A DNA stretch of 10,413 bases from CAYQUV01 sp964421005 (GTDB lineage: Bacteria > Patescibacteriota > Minisyncoccia > Minisyncoccales > CG1-02-41-26), in contig CAYQUV010000026.1 of assembly GCA_964421005.1 (NCBI GenBank), forward strand, positions 1-10,413, in the 5' to 3' direction. Position 1 is the first letter of the stretch, and the number at the start of each line of letters is the position of its first letter. This document shows positions 1 through 6,766 of this stretch, piece after piece. Both the position numbers and the translations under genes were made by a program. Under the pieces are notes generated by a model. That model was not told the DNA's origin and searched no databases. It saw only the letters and a program-made list of their open reading frames with translations.

Positions 1-62
1 GCTATTTTCCTCATATTTTATTTTTTTAATAAAATTTTAAATCCTTCGACCTTTAATTTTCT

Positions 63-506
63 TTATTTCCTGTTATTTGCTTTATTCCTGGTTTCTTTTT
101 TGATAATTGTCCAGTGGTAAAAATAGAGAGGCAAACCAACCAGAATCAAAGATAAATTCATTGAGGCATCTCTGTGCCTTCTGGTAGTGACAGGGTCAAT
201 TTTCTCTCTTTGTTCCTTCCAGTTTTCGTAAGTAACCAGCCATTCATCAATACGGAGTTTCTCGTCTTCGGAAAGGCAAACTTCTTTCCCCTCTTCTCCT
301 TCCTGCTGAAGTTTTTCAATACCGGAAATGGAATAAGGAACGGGAGGCATTTTATAACTGATTCTGTTCTCCTCTTCGGCTTTGGTAAAAACAAAAGCCT
401 TCAGCCCCATATCAAGAAAACGAACTCCGCCGATAGTCAAAAGCACCAGACCGAGCAAAGCAAAAAGATAAAGATAAATTGTTCTAACTAAAGAATGCTT
501 TTCCAT
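63..506 (-). CDS. Small two-helix membrane protein, DUF5671-like
   Basis: Protein of 147 residues of unknown function. A hydrophobic segment spans about residues 10-30 and a second about 117-135; the charged stretch between them (roughly 40-112) is rich in Glu and Lys and probably forms a helical loop. The end of the second segment, with the pattern LVGLPLYFYHW followed by basic residues, resembles the C-terminal part of DUF5671-type proteins common in Patescibacteria; this family link is from memory of the pattern and is moderate. The start lies only two bases after the stop codon of the SIMPL gene, with no Shine-Dalgarno site, so translation is probably coupled to that gene and the two products may work together in the membrane. 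No terminator is visible in the 62 bases that follow. Confidence 0.75.
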   Translation of the reverse strand: MEKHSLVRTIYLYLFALLGLVLLTIGGVRFLDMGLKAFVFTKAEEENRISYKMPPVPYSISGIEKLQQEGEEGKEVCLSEDEKLRIDEWLVTYENWKEQREKIDPVTTRRHRDASMNLSLILVGLPLYFYHWTIIKKETRNKANNRK

Positions 507-508
507 TT

Positions 509-1369
509 TTATTCAATTTGATAAGTAATGGATACCCTGACTTCTATTTTATTTTCTCCTGTTTCTATTTGAGGCGTCACTCCGCCCCCTCCCATTCCAA
601 CTGCCTCCTTCATCACATCGTAATAATATGGAACCGAAACACCTTCGCTGAAATCAGTAATTCCGACCAAATCAACTCCGAGCTGGGAAGCCAGTTCTTC
701 TGCTTTTGCTTTGGCTTTCTCAATCGCCTGTTCCCTTGCTTGTTTTTTAAGCTCGTCTTGTTTGTCAATCGTCAATTGTAAATCTCCAACTTGGTTAGCG
801 CCGGCATCCGTCGCTTCTTCAATAATTTTTCCAATTTTTTCCATATCTCTTATTTTCACCTGAAGAGTCTGGCGAACCTCATAGCCGACCAGAACTCTTT
901 TTCCCTGAGGATAAGCTTCGGTTTTCTCGTACCATTCGTAGCGAGGATAAATATTGAAACTTATTGTCTTTAAGTCTTTGTCTTCAATGCCTTGAATTTT
1001 AACGGAAGCAATAACATTATTCATCTTTTTTGTATTATCTGCCATTGCTTCAGCCACTGTTTTTGCTTCGGTTATAACGGAAAAATTAATCAAAGCCAAA
1101 TCCGGTTTGGCATAAACTTCGCCGCTCTCGGAAACAGTAATAGTGCCAATCTCACGGCCAATATATTCGCCTTCCCTGATTTTATTTTGAACATCAATAA
1201 CGGTGGATACAGTAACCGCAAGTAGAAATAGCCCCAGAAGAATAAAAAGAGCCATAAATGAAGTTCTGTTTATATCTAAAAATCTTTTGAAAGATTCCTT
1301 TGTACTATTTTTGTTATCTCCTATTTGATTATTTTCTGATTTGTTATTTTCCAGTAGATTATTATTCAT
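509..1369 (-). CDS. SIMPL (DUF541) domain protein, membrane anchored
   Basis: Protein of 286 residues. Residues 1-35 are polar and Asn-rich, a transmembrane helix covers about 38-60, and residues 75-285 form a SIMPL/DUF541 domain facing outside the cytoplasm. Family marks are the opening GTITVSESGEVYAKPD, the later YEVRQTLQVKIRDMEKIG, and the Lys/Ala-rich helix QAIEKAKAKAEELASQLG before the last strands. SIMPL proteins are exported or periplasmic, are tied in a few bacteria to oxidative stress or outer-surface oligomers, and have no known enzyme activity. The domain is complete. The gene is the first of a two-gene unit with the small membrane protein at 63-506 and has its own promoter, being cut off from the acetyltransferase gene upstream by a terminator. 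The start has no Shine-Dalgarno site. Confidence 0.9.
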   Translation of the reverse strand: MNNNLLENNKSENNQIGDNKNSTKESFKRFLDINRTSFMALFILLGLFLLAVTVSTVIDVQNKIREGEYIGREIGTITVSESGEVYAKPDLALINFSVITEAKTVAEAMADNTKKMNNVIASVKIQGIEDKDLKTISFNIYPRYEWYEKTEAYPQGKRVLVGYEVRQTLQVKIRDMEKIGKIIEEATDAGANQVGDLQLTIDKQDELKKQAREQAIEKAKAKAEELASQLGVDLVGITDFSEGVSVPYYYDVMKEAVGMGGGGVTPQIETGENKIEVRVSITYQIE

Positions 1370-1373
1370 AAGT

Positions 1374-1415
1374 TTAATAATTTTTAATCTCTCGACTTTT
1401 ATTATTAAAAACCAT
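1374..1415 (-). other. Possible 13-codon leader ORF before the SIMPL gene
   Basis: An ATG lies nine bases after the -10 box, close to the expected transcript start, and opens a 13-codon frame (MVFNNKSREIKNY) that stops four bases before the SIMPL start codon in another frame. The leader also has an AT-only inverted repeat (TTTAATAAT pairing with ATTATTAAA). It could be a leaderless leader peptide or chance; only the position argues for it. Confidence 0.2.
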
Positions 1416-1424
1416 GTTTATTTA

Positions 1425-1453
1425 ATTATAACTCAAGCAATTCTCTCGGTAAA
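1425..1453 (-). promoter_or_regulatory. Sigma-70-type promoter of the SIMPL gene
   Basis: On the minus strand a perfect TATAAT (1425-1430) is preceded after exactly 17 bases by TTTACC (1448-1453), which matches four of six bases of the -35 consensus. Transcription should begin near 1418, giving a leader of about 50 bases. It lies just downstream of the terminator at 1474-1513, as expected for a new transcription unit. Confidence 0.6.
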
Positions 1454-1473
1454 GCACCAAAAAACTTAAAAAT

Positions 1474-1513
1474 AAAAAGCCCCTTTAGATTATCAATTTT
1501 TGGGGGGCTTTTT
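1474..1513 (-). terminator. Rho-independent terminator after the GNAT gene
   Basis: AAAAAGCCCC (1474-1483) and GGGGCTTTTT (1504-1513) form a perfect 10-base-pair stem with a 20-base loop. On the minus strand the stem begins five bases after the acetyltransferase stop codon and runs into TTTTTATTTTT. The T-rich flank on the other side would also allow it to act on the plus strand, but no plus-strand gene is present. Confidence 0.85.
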
Positions 1514-1517
1514 GTTA

Positions 1518-2009
1518 TCAATAACTTTTTCCTCCGGGAGGATTAAAAATAACTTTGCCGCTTTTAGGATTAATATCGGCAAATGACAATCCAAGTTTTT
1601 CTCTTTCTTTTTTGACAGCTTCTGAAACGGCAACTCCAGCAGGACTGTTTCCCAATCCGAGCTGTGCCCCTTTAAATCCTTGCCTCCATGCCCATTTGAG
1701 GAATTCCACTCTCAATTTCTTGGCTATTCCTCTACCCCGGTATTCCGGAGAAACAAAAAGAAAAAAAGATTTGGCAATACTCTCTTTCCTGTCAGGATTA
1801 AAAGCATTGGCGCCGATTAATTTCTTGCCATCGGTATAAATCAGGCAATCGTATTTCAAGACATCAAGAGAATAGAAAATTCTTTTCTTTGGCCATTCTG
1901 CCGGATTGATTAAAGAAAGAATCTTCAAGCACTCCCTAAACAAAGGACTTTTCCTGTCCATCTGGCTTAAGAAAACAAAATAAGGTTTTCTTTTTTTAAA
2001 CCATATCAT
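1518..2009 (-). CDS. GNAT family N-acetyltransferase
   Basis: Protein of 163 residues, within the usual size for single-domain GNAT enzymes, which move an acetyl group from acetyl-CoA to an amine. The acetyl-CoA binding motif A is clear: a strand (SFFLFVSPEY, 81-90) leads into RGRGIAKKL (91-99), matching the R/Q-x-x-G-x-G/A loop that holds the pyrophosphate. Residues 54-70 (YDCLIYTDGKKLIGANAF) are the paired strands that usually precede motif A. The substrate cannot be read from sequence. There is no signal peptide, so the protein is cytoplasmic. The start ATG is followed by IWFKKRK and has only a weak AAAGAGA element upstream. The gene ends in TGA and is closed by the terminator at 1474-1513; the 217 bases upstream show no strong promoter. 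Confidence 0.85.
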   Translation of the reverse strand: MIWFKKRKPYFVFLSQMDRKSPLFRECLKILSLINPAEWPKKRIFYSLDVLKYDCLIYTDGKKLIGANAFNPDRKESIAKSFFLFVSPEYRGRGIAKKLRVEFLKWAWRQGFKGAQLGLGNSPAGVAVSEAVKKEREKLGLSFADINPKSGKVIFNPPGGKSY

Positions 2010-2226
2010 TTCATTTGTCTCTTTTTGTTAAGATTTATCTTACCTATTTTATCTCATGCTATTATTCAATTTTTAAAAAAACAAATAAAATTTTTATGAG
2101 TTTATGCTTTACTAAATTTTTTAAAAAAAACAGGATGTAATCTTATAGTTTTTTGGATTGGAAGACCGGATTGAAAGATTTCCTTTTAAATCTTTTGGAT
2201 TGTTGATAAATTTTATTGCTAAAAAA
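2010..2226. other. AT-rich intergenic stretch with small inverted and direct repeats
   Basis: No gene was recognised here. Visible elements are a short palindrome TAAGAT-TT-ATCTTA (2029-2042) about 20 bases before the acetyltransferase start, which could be an operator; an 8-base-pair hairpin AAAGATTT/AAATCTTT (2174-2195) without a good T tail; and GGATTG three times (2155, 2168, 2197). None is strong enough for a functional call. Confidence 0.3.
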
Positions 2227-2523
2227 CTAATATTTTTTTGCTTCCTGGATATAATCGAGCAAGTTAACAACCCAATCGCCTACAACCGGAATCATAGTCA
2301 ATTCTGACAATACTTGAGACAATATCCAAATTAAGAGAGCGAAAATAAGAGAGGCTCCGATAGCAAAACCGACTCCTTTGACTATTGCCAACAAAAAATT
2401 ATAAAAGAAAAACTTCTTCGGATTATCAACAATCTGAAGATATCGCTCAGAGCGAAGTTTCTTAACAAATTTTGTTAAAACCAGAATCGATTCGGTTAAA
2501 GATTTTTCTTCTTCTTTTTTCAT
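2227..2523 (-). CDS. DUF5665-like small membrane protein
   Basis: Protein of 98 residues. The first 35 residues are polar and basic, followed by the block NPKKFFFYNFLLAIVKGVGF, a long hydrophobic helix at about 48-72, and an ending that carries PVVGDWVVNLLDYI. This order (Asn-Pro, an aromatic Asn-Phe stretch, Gly-x-Gly helix, then a PVVGD amphipathic helix) is that of DUF5665 proteins, which are about 100 residues long and have no known role. The protein is probably set in the inner membrane with one main helix. No Shine-Dalgarno site precedes the ATG; overlapping TATAAT boxes lie about 15 bases upstream. The terminator of the preceding transpeptidase gene separates it from that unit. Confidence 0.8.
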   Translation of the reverse strand: MKKEEEKSLTESILVLTKFVKKLRSERYLQIVDNPKKFFFYNFLLAIVKGVGFAIGASLIFALLIWILSQVLSELTMIPVVGDWVVNLLDYIQEAKKY

Positions 2524-2538
2524 AAATTAATTTAACTT

Positions 2539-2549
2539 ATTATATTATA
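2539..2549 (-). promoter_or_regulatory. Overlapping -10 boxes before the DUF5665-like gene
   Basis: Two overlapping perfect TATAAT hexamers (2544-2549 and 2539-2544, minus strand) lie 15-20 bases before the start codon and after the terminator at 2619-2658. No good -35 hexamer stands at 16-18 bases, so the call rests on the -10 match and the position alone. Confidence 0.4.
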
Positions 2550-2618
2550 CAATAGTTTCGCCAAGGATAAAAAAAACAAAGTTAACTTCAGAAAAATTCC
2601 GAACAGGATTTAAAAATA

Positions 2619-2658
2619 AAAATAAGAGAGGAACTCTCGGGTGGACCTCTCTTATTTT
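2619..2658 (-). terminator. Rho-independent terminator after the L,D-transpeptidase gene
   Basis: AAAATAAGAGAGG (2619-2631) and CCTCTCTTATTTT (2646-2658) pair perfectly over 13 bases around a 14-base loop; on the minus strand the stem is followed by TATTTTTAAATC. Its base overlaps the transpeptidase stop codon. The loop carries CTCTC (2635-2639), which could instead pair with the GAGAG inside the left arm. Confidence 0.85.
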
Positions 2659-3424
2659 ATAAATCGCTTGAATCCCCTACCAGGAGATACTCGCCCTGAT
2701 ATAATACGGGTTCTCTGTCTTTTCTCAATAACCACCAGTTATGTTCTTCGTAATCTTTGTCAATTATTCCGAAATGGTCAAGGAATTCGTTTAACCTTCC
2801 GGAAATTCTTATACATCCCTTGGAATCGGGTTTCCCCAACTTCCTCTCTCCAAAGACAGGATCGGTAGCATGAAGCAGAAGCCGAATCCGACGAAATTTT
2901 TTTCTGCCATTGATTATCTTGTAACTCATCTGCCAGCCAAAATCCCAGACCCGACTTCCTTTTTCACCGAGACCGCGCCAGCCATTTTCATTTCTTGTTC
3001 CAAGAGCCCGATAATCTGGATTTTCAATCGTGTTCCTGAAGATGCCTGTGGGTGTAAAAAAATAATCTCCTTTTCTTTGGGGATTACCGGTAGAAACCTT
3101 ATCTCTTCCAATTTCAATAATCTCTTTAGTTTTATTGTCAAAAAAACAAACAAAAATAAGCTGACGTTCAGGATTTCTATCCACATACAAAAAATACTGA
3201 CTCTCATTTATTCCCACTTCAGAAAGTTTTCTCAAAGCATCTTCAAAAATATCTTCTTGATAATTTTTTTCAATCTCGATCTTGCTGCCAATTCTCCGGC
3301 TAAATTCTTCTTGAAGCATTTTTATTTCTTTGTTTCTCGAAACCAAATCATCTCCCCTGGAAAGTTCAACGGAAAATATTAAAAACAAAAAGAACAAAGC
3401 CGGTATTTTCCATATCCTTAACAT
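2657..3424 (-). CDS. Exported L,D-transpeptidase (YkuD domain)
   Basis: Protein of 255 residues with a cleavable-looking signal peptide (basic start, hydrophobic 8-20, polar region after about 24). The YkuD domain covers roughly 85-235. Its catalytic motif is intact: His185 in LLLHATDP, then Ser201-Lys-Gly-Cys204-Ile-Arg206, matching the family pattern H-x(14-19)-S-x-G-C-x-R/N, with Cys204 as nucleophile. Such enzymes make 3-3 crosslinks in peptidoglycan or attach proteins to it, and act outside the cytoplasmic membrane. The STGNPQRKGDYFFTPTGIF segment is the usual substrate-groove strand pair. The start is supported by a strong Shine-Dalgarno site. The gene follows uppP by 111 bases in the same direction and is closed by a strong terminator, fitting a wall-synthesis group. 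Residues 25-80 form a charged helical region without a recognised domain. Confidence 0.9.
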   Translation of the reverse strand: MLRIWKIPALFFLFLIFSVELSRGDDLVSRNKEIKMLQEEFSRRIGSKIEIEKNYQEDIFEDALRKLSEVGINESQYFLYVDRNPERQLIFVCFFDNKTKEIIEIGRDKVSTGNPQRKGDYFFTPTGIFRNTIENPDYRALGTRNENGWRGLGEKGSRVWDFGWQMSYKIINGRKKFRRIRLLLHATDPVFGERKLGKPDSKGCIRISGRLNEFLDHFGIIDKDYEEHNWWLLRKDREPVLYQGEYLLVGDSSDL

Positions 3425-3429
3425 TTTTT

Positions 3430-3445
3430 CTCCTTCCTCCTCCTT
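3430..3445 (-). promoter_or_regulatory. Strong Shine-Dalgarno site of the L,D-transpeptidase gene
   Basis: The minus strand reads AAGGAGGAGGAAGGAG, ending five bases before the ATG. It is the only strong ribosome binding site among the genes of this window and fixes the start of the transpeptidase. Confidence 0.8.
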
Positions 3446-3535
3446 GAATCAAATTTCTATATTAAATTTTTAAAGAACTGAACAGAAATAAAATATTTAT
3501 CTAAATTATAATTCAGACATTGCCTTTACCAGAAC

Positions 3536-4273
3536 TTAAATTATAAAACCTATTGCCGCTCCTAAAAAACAAAGAAGTGAAAATATCAAAGCAAAACCGA
3601 AGAAATTTATTTTCCCGGCTATTTTAAACAAAAACTTTAATGTTAAAAATCCTGTTAAAAAACTAAAAATCAAAGACAAAAGGCTGGAATATACCAAACT
3701 CGGATTTTCCAAAAATAAATAAGCGCTTGAAGCAAGAACTACAGGCGCTGAAATGATATAAGATATTTTTAAAATCTGAGAGGGATTGTTTTCTCCCAGA
3801 GATAAACCAAAAATAGTGCTTCCCGAACGGGACAAACCGGGAATCACCGACAAACCCTGCAAAAAGCCGGTAACTATTGCCAGTTTATTAAACCCGATAC
3901 CGGAAAACTTTTTAAATTTATTGAAATAAGCGGTAAAAAGCAGACCAAAACCCATAACTATCATTATGCCGCTGCCTATTGCTACCTCTCTTATTAATTT
4001 GTAAAGAGGATAACCGACAACCAGCGAGATAAAAGTTGTAAGCACTAAAAAACGGAGTAACCTGGGATTCCTGAGGGTTAAAATCTCCTTCCAGTCTTTT
4101 CGAAAGTAAACCAAAACAGCAAAAAGAGTGCCCAGGTGTAAAAACAAAGCTATGTCAACAGGATTAATGTCTTTTAACAAAAAATTACTACACAGAGCAA
4201 CTATTCCTTCGCTTGAGATAGGAATCCATTCAAATATCCCTTGGACAATTCCTAAAAAAATATAACTTAACAT
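3536..4273 (-). CDS. uppP: Undecaprenyl-diphosphatase, UppP/BacA family (SSEG subtype)
   Basis: Integral membrane protein of 245 residues, somewhat shorter than the E. coli enzyme of about 273. It should remove a phosphate from undecaprenyl diphosphate to recycle the carrier for wall precursors. The (E/Q)xxxE motif is Q11-G-I-F-E15, followed by WIPISSEG (16-23), and the second signature appears as IPGLSRSGSTIFGLSLG with its Arg and Ser residues intact. About seven hydrophobic segments are visible. Unlike the E. coli sequence PVSSTGH, the Thr and the conserved His are here Glu22 and Ile24, as in archaeal-type and some deep-branching bacterial homologs. The gene has no Shine-Dalgarno site, lies 83 bases after the GH15 gene with a perfect hairpin between them, and precedes the L,D-transpeptidase gene. 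Confidence 0.9.
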   Translation of the reverse strand: MLSYIFLGIVQGIFEWIPISSEGIVALCSNFLLKDINPVDIALFLHLGTLFAVLVYFRKDWKEILTLRNPRLLRFLVLTTFISLVVGYPLYKLIREVAIGSGIMIVMGFGLLFTAYFNKFKKFSGIGFNKLAIVTGFLQGLSVIPGLSRSGSTIFGLSLGENNPSQILKISYIISAPVVLASSAYLFLENPSLVYSSLLSLIFSFLTGFLTLKFLFKIAGKINFFGFALIFSLLCFLGAAIGFII

Positions 4274-4300
4274 AGGAAATAAGAATGATTTGGTTTATTT

Positions 4301-4325
4301 TTTCGGAGTTCGAAGAACTCCGAAA
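4301..4325. repeat. Perfect 25-base inverted repeat between GH15 gene and uppP
   Basis: TTTCGGAGTTC (4301-4311) and GAACTCCGAAA (4315-4325) pair over 11 bases around a 3-base loop. In the transcribed minus strand the hairpin is followed by an A-run, not a T-run, so it is not a standard terminator; a role in mRNA processing or stability is possible. A small CGCG-AGAA-CGCG hairpin (4337-4348) lies beside it. Confidence 0.7.
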
Positions 4326-4356
4326 TGACTAAGGAGCGCGAGAACGCGAATATCTT

Positions 4357-6318
4357 TTATTTTGAAAATAATCTGCCTAATTTCAAAATTGACAATAACC
4401 TGCTTCCTAACAACCCCAGAGGCCGAGGACCGCGAGCTTCCTTACCCCTGGCTATACCTATATATAAAGCGCTGTTAATCAACCCCACATGACTTAAAGC
4501 CTGAGGAAAATTGCCCAATAATATTTTTTTATCAACATCAATTTCTTCGGAAAACAATCCAAGAGGGCTAATGTGTTTAAGCAGATTCATATAAAGTTTT
4601 TCGGCTCTCTTACGCTGACCTGACAATAGCAGAGCATCAACTAACCAGAAAGTGCAGAGTATAAAAGCCCCTTCTTTTCCTTTAAGATTGTCACTTCTTT
4701 TATAGCGATAAACCAATCCGTCTTTGGTTAGATATTTTAGGGTTGCTTCAATAGTTCCCTTTACCCGGAAATCGTCAAAAGGCAAAAGGCCCATAATCGG
4801 AATAAGAAGATTTGAGGCATCAAGAGCGGTTCCCCCGAAATATTGAGTAAAACTTTTAAGCCGTTTGTTGTAACCTTTTTCTATAATTGCTTCTTTGATT
4901 TCATCTCGCACTTTTCTCCAACGCTCCAAGGGCGCTTTAAAATTTCTTTTTTCGGCAATCCGGATGCCCCTGTCCAGGGCAACCCAGCACATCAATTTTG
5001 AATAGAGATAATGCCTATAGCGAGTTCGCATTTCCCAGATGCTGGCGTCTTTCTCATTCCAAATCCGACAAACATGATTAACTATTCTATAAAGCAATTT
5101 CCATTCATTTTTTGAAATTGTTTCTCCATACCGGCTGGTCTCAAAAGCAACATTAAGCAATTCGCCGTAAATATCATGCTGACGCTGTTTGTAAGCGGCA
5201 TTGCCGATTCTAACCGGTTTAGATTTCTTATAACCGGAGAAATGACGTAAAGTTTTCTCGGGCAATTCCTTTTCGCCGTGAAGACCATAGACAATCTGAA
5301 TATCGCTGGCTTTAACTCCTTTATATATTCTTTTGTACCAGTTAAATAATCCTCTAACTTCTCTGTAATGGCCCAAATTATACAAAGCCTGAACGGTAAA
5401 CACTGAATCACGAAGCCAATTAAAGCGATAATCCCAATTTCGGCTACCCCCGATTGTTTCGGGAAGCGAGGTGGTGGCAGCTGCCGCTATTGCTCCTGTA
5501 TCACCGTGGGTTAACAATTTTAAAACCAAGCCCGAACGGACAACCAGATCGTGCCAAGGCCCATTAAAAACACATTTGGAACGGTCGCATTTATGAGCCC
5601 ACTTCTGCCAATAAGAGATTGTATTTTTCAATTCTCTTTCCCGCTCTCTGGCATTAAAGGAAATATGGGTGTTGTACTGAAGCAAAAACCACATTTCTTC
5701 CCCTTTAGATAAAGTAAATAAGCTTTCCGCGCCATCTCTATTACAATCGAATTCCAAAAGAGCATCAAGATAAAGCCTTTCGTCTTTTGAGGATGCCAGG
5801 ACGCCGGTATCAATTACACTGAATTTTGGCTTAACTTTTGCGTACTGAAATCTCGGTTTAAAAATGCAAAGAAAAGGCACATAGCCTTTGGTGCACTCAA
5901 CCTTACGAAAAAGTATATGAGATTTATGCCAAACACTTCTTTTTTTGAAAGGAGGCATAAAATCGGTAATAACCGCTTTTCCCGAACTACAATCAAAAGT
6001 TGTTTGCAAAACATTGGTTCTTTCTATATATTGCTGATGACCGGTAAAAGAAATTCTTGGCTGAACTACAAAATACCCTCCTTTCTTTTTATCAAGTAAA
6101 GAAGCAAAAACACTTGGTGATTCAAGATGAGGTAAACACATCCAGTCAATTGAACCGTCGCTTGCAATCAAAGCACAGGTTTCCAGATTGCCGATAATTC
6201 CGTAATGAGATAAATTTTTGTAATCCTGCTCTATCGTTTTTTTCTCTTTATCAAACCCCCGGGGCTGGATAACTCTTAAGAAACGTCTGGCAAATTTTAT
6301 GTTATCAAGAATTGCCAT
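4357..6318 (-). CDS. Glycoside hydrolase family 15 protein (glucoamylase/trehalase-like)
   Basis: Protein of 653 residues without a signal peptide, so probably cytoplasmic. An N-terminal Trehalase_N-type domain begins near 39 (YGIIGNLETCALIASDGSIDW), and the (alpha/alpha)6 barrel follows with the family blocks GGSRNWDYRFNWLRDS (290-305), PVRIGNAAYKQRQHDIYGE, the Glu429 block (WEMR at 428-431, then YSKLMCWVALDRG) and SEE (590-592) leading to LLGNFPQALSHVGLINSAL. Glu429 and Glu591/592 fall where the family's acid and base are expected, an assignment made by motif only. GH15 members cleave terminal alpha-1,4 or alpha-1,6 glucose units or trehalose; the substrate here is open. About 36 residues precede the usual start of the family, with basic FARRFLR, and a short basic tail follows. 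No Shine-Dalgarno site or clear promoter was found. It likely shares a transcript with uppP. Confidence 0.9.
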   Translation of the reverse strand: MAILDNIKFARRFLRVIQPRGFDKEKKTIEQDYKNLSHYGIIGNLETCALIASDGSIDWMCLPHLESPSVFASLLDKKKGGYFVVQPRISFTGHQQYIERTNVLQTTFDCSSGKAVITDFMPPFKKRSVWHKSHILFRKVECTKGYVPFLCIFKPRFQYAKVKPKFSVIDTGVLASSKDERLYLDALLEFDCNRDGAESLFTLSKGEEMWFLLQYNTHISFNARERERELKNTISYWQKWAHKCDRSKCVFNGPWHDLVVRSGLVLKLLTHGDTGAIAAAATTSLPETIGGSRNWDYRFNWLRDSVFTVQALYNLGHYREVRGLFNWYKRIYKGVKASDIQIVYGLHGEKELPEKTLRHFSGYKKSKPVRIGNAAYKQRQHDIYGELLNVAFETSRYGETISKNEWKLLYRIVNHVCRIWNEKDASIWEMRTRYRHYLYSKLMCWVALDRGIRIAEKRNFKAPLERWRKVRDEIKEAIIEKGYNKRLKSFTQYFGGTALDASNLLIPIMGLLPFDDFRVKGTIEATLKYLTKDGLVYRYKRSDNLKGKEGAFILCTFWLVDALLLSGQRKRAEKLYMNLLKHISPLGLFSEEIDVDKKILLGNFPQALSHVGLINSALYIGIARGKEARGPRPLGLLGSRLLSILKLGRLFSK

Positions 6319-6430
6319 AATTGGTTTATTTTTGTTTCATTTTTGTTTTAACTTTATTTTATTTTAACAAAAAAATATTAAAAAAGCGATTTTCTTTCCG
6401 GATTAAAGATTCAAAAAGAAAAAGCAAAAA
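6319..6430. other. AT-rich leader region of the GH15 gene
   Basis: The 112 bases before the GH15 start are dominated by A and T runs. TAAAAT-like hexamers occur, but none has a matching -35 box at 16-18 bases, and no coding trace or riboswitch-like structure is visible. The promoter of the GH15-uppP-transpeptidase unit should lie here, since the terminator at 6426-6455 isolates it. Confidence 0.35.
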
Positions 6431-6455
6431 GTCCGTAAATTTTGTTTCTACGGAC
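6426..6455 (-). terminator. Rho-independent terminator of the thiol-redox unit
   Basis: GTCCGTA (6431-6437) and TACGGAC (6449-6455) form a 7-base-pair stem with an 11-base loop; the minus-strand side continues TTTTTGCTTTTTC. It stands 21 bases after the stop codon of the uracil-DNA glycosylase remnant and may have been that gene's own terminator; it now closes the transcript of the redox protein gene upstream. A T-rich flank on the plus side makes it potentially two-way. Confidence 0.7.
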
Positions 6456-6476
6456 TATATTTTTTGTTTTATTTAC

Positions 6477-6613
6477 TCAGCCGTTGAAATCCTCAACGCA
6501 AACAGAGTATATCATCGGAGGCCGACATTTTAATAAATTCGCGATATAAACTTCTTCTCTTTCAATTCCGACGAGCTCAAAAGTTCATTCAAAACTTTTC
6601 CCGCAACAAACTC
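6477..6613 (-). pseudogene. Remnant of a family 4 uracil-DNA glycosylase gene
   Basis: Two minus-strand frames join into one family-like stretch. The first (6613 to about 6572) reads EFVAGKVLNELLSS and the second (about 6571 to 6477) reads VGIEREEVYIANLLKCRPP and then MIYSVCVEDFNG with a TGA stop. This matches the middle of family 4 uracil-DNA glycosylases (PFVGxAGKLLxELLxxIGIxREEVYIxNxxKCRPP), which remove uracil from DNA. One base is missing at the frame change near 6570, two residues are missing after FV, the Fe-S cysteine-containing N-terminal part is absent, and the end after KCRPP is short and unlike the family. Only about 45 of roughly 200 codons survive, so this is a decayed gene and not a sequencing slip. 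A 6-base-pair hairpin CGTTGA/TCAACG (6482-6498) lies at its end. Confidence 0.7.
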
Positions 6614-6766
6614 TCTCCTGCAAAGTTTTGGGTAATCTCTATTTCAACTAAAAAAGGTAAAGCAAAAGGAGTAGCAAAGCAGAAAGCAACAGTAAAACAA
6701 AAGGTAGCCTGAATGAAATTCTGAACCCTCAGCGGTGTTGTCGCAAACAATAGTAATTTTCGTTTT
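6614..6766. other. Non-coding stretch between redox gene and glycosylase remnant
   Basis: No feature is firmly supported here. The part at 6656-6709 is purine-rich on the plus strand, with repeated AAAGCA-like words. On the minus strand a 22-codon stretch from an ACG at 6763 (KITIVCDNTAEG and on) hints at a lost metallo-beta-lactamase-type N-terminus, but is too short to call. Confidence 0.3.

Noticed and set aside
174..491. Plus-strand open frame of 105 codons
   Set aside because: It is antisense to the small membrane protein gene and shows no family features; the other plus-strand frames in the window are shadows of the same kind.
2155..2202. Three GGATTG direct repeats as a possible repeat array or binding-site cluster
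   Set aside because: The unit is six bases, the spacing is uneven (13 and 29 bases), and the region is low in complexity, so chance is likely.
6488..6712. Plus-strand frame open for 75 codons with a Lys/Ala-rich, histone-tail-like end
   Set aside because: It has no ATG, GTG or TTG start with a binding site near its beginning, and its first half lies antisense to the glycosylase remnant; only the purine-rich stretch gives the Lys/Ala bias.
6698..6763. Possible metallo-beta-lactamase-type N-terminus (KITIVCDNTAEG) starting at ACG
   Set aside because: Only about ten residues look family-like, the start codon would be mutated, and the following residues turn into a low-complexity hydrophobic run.
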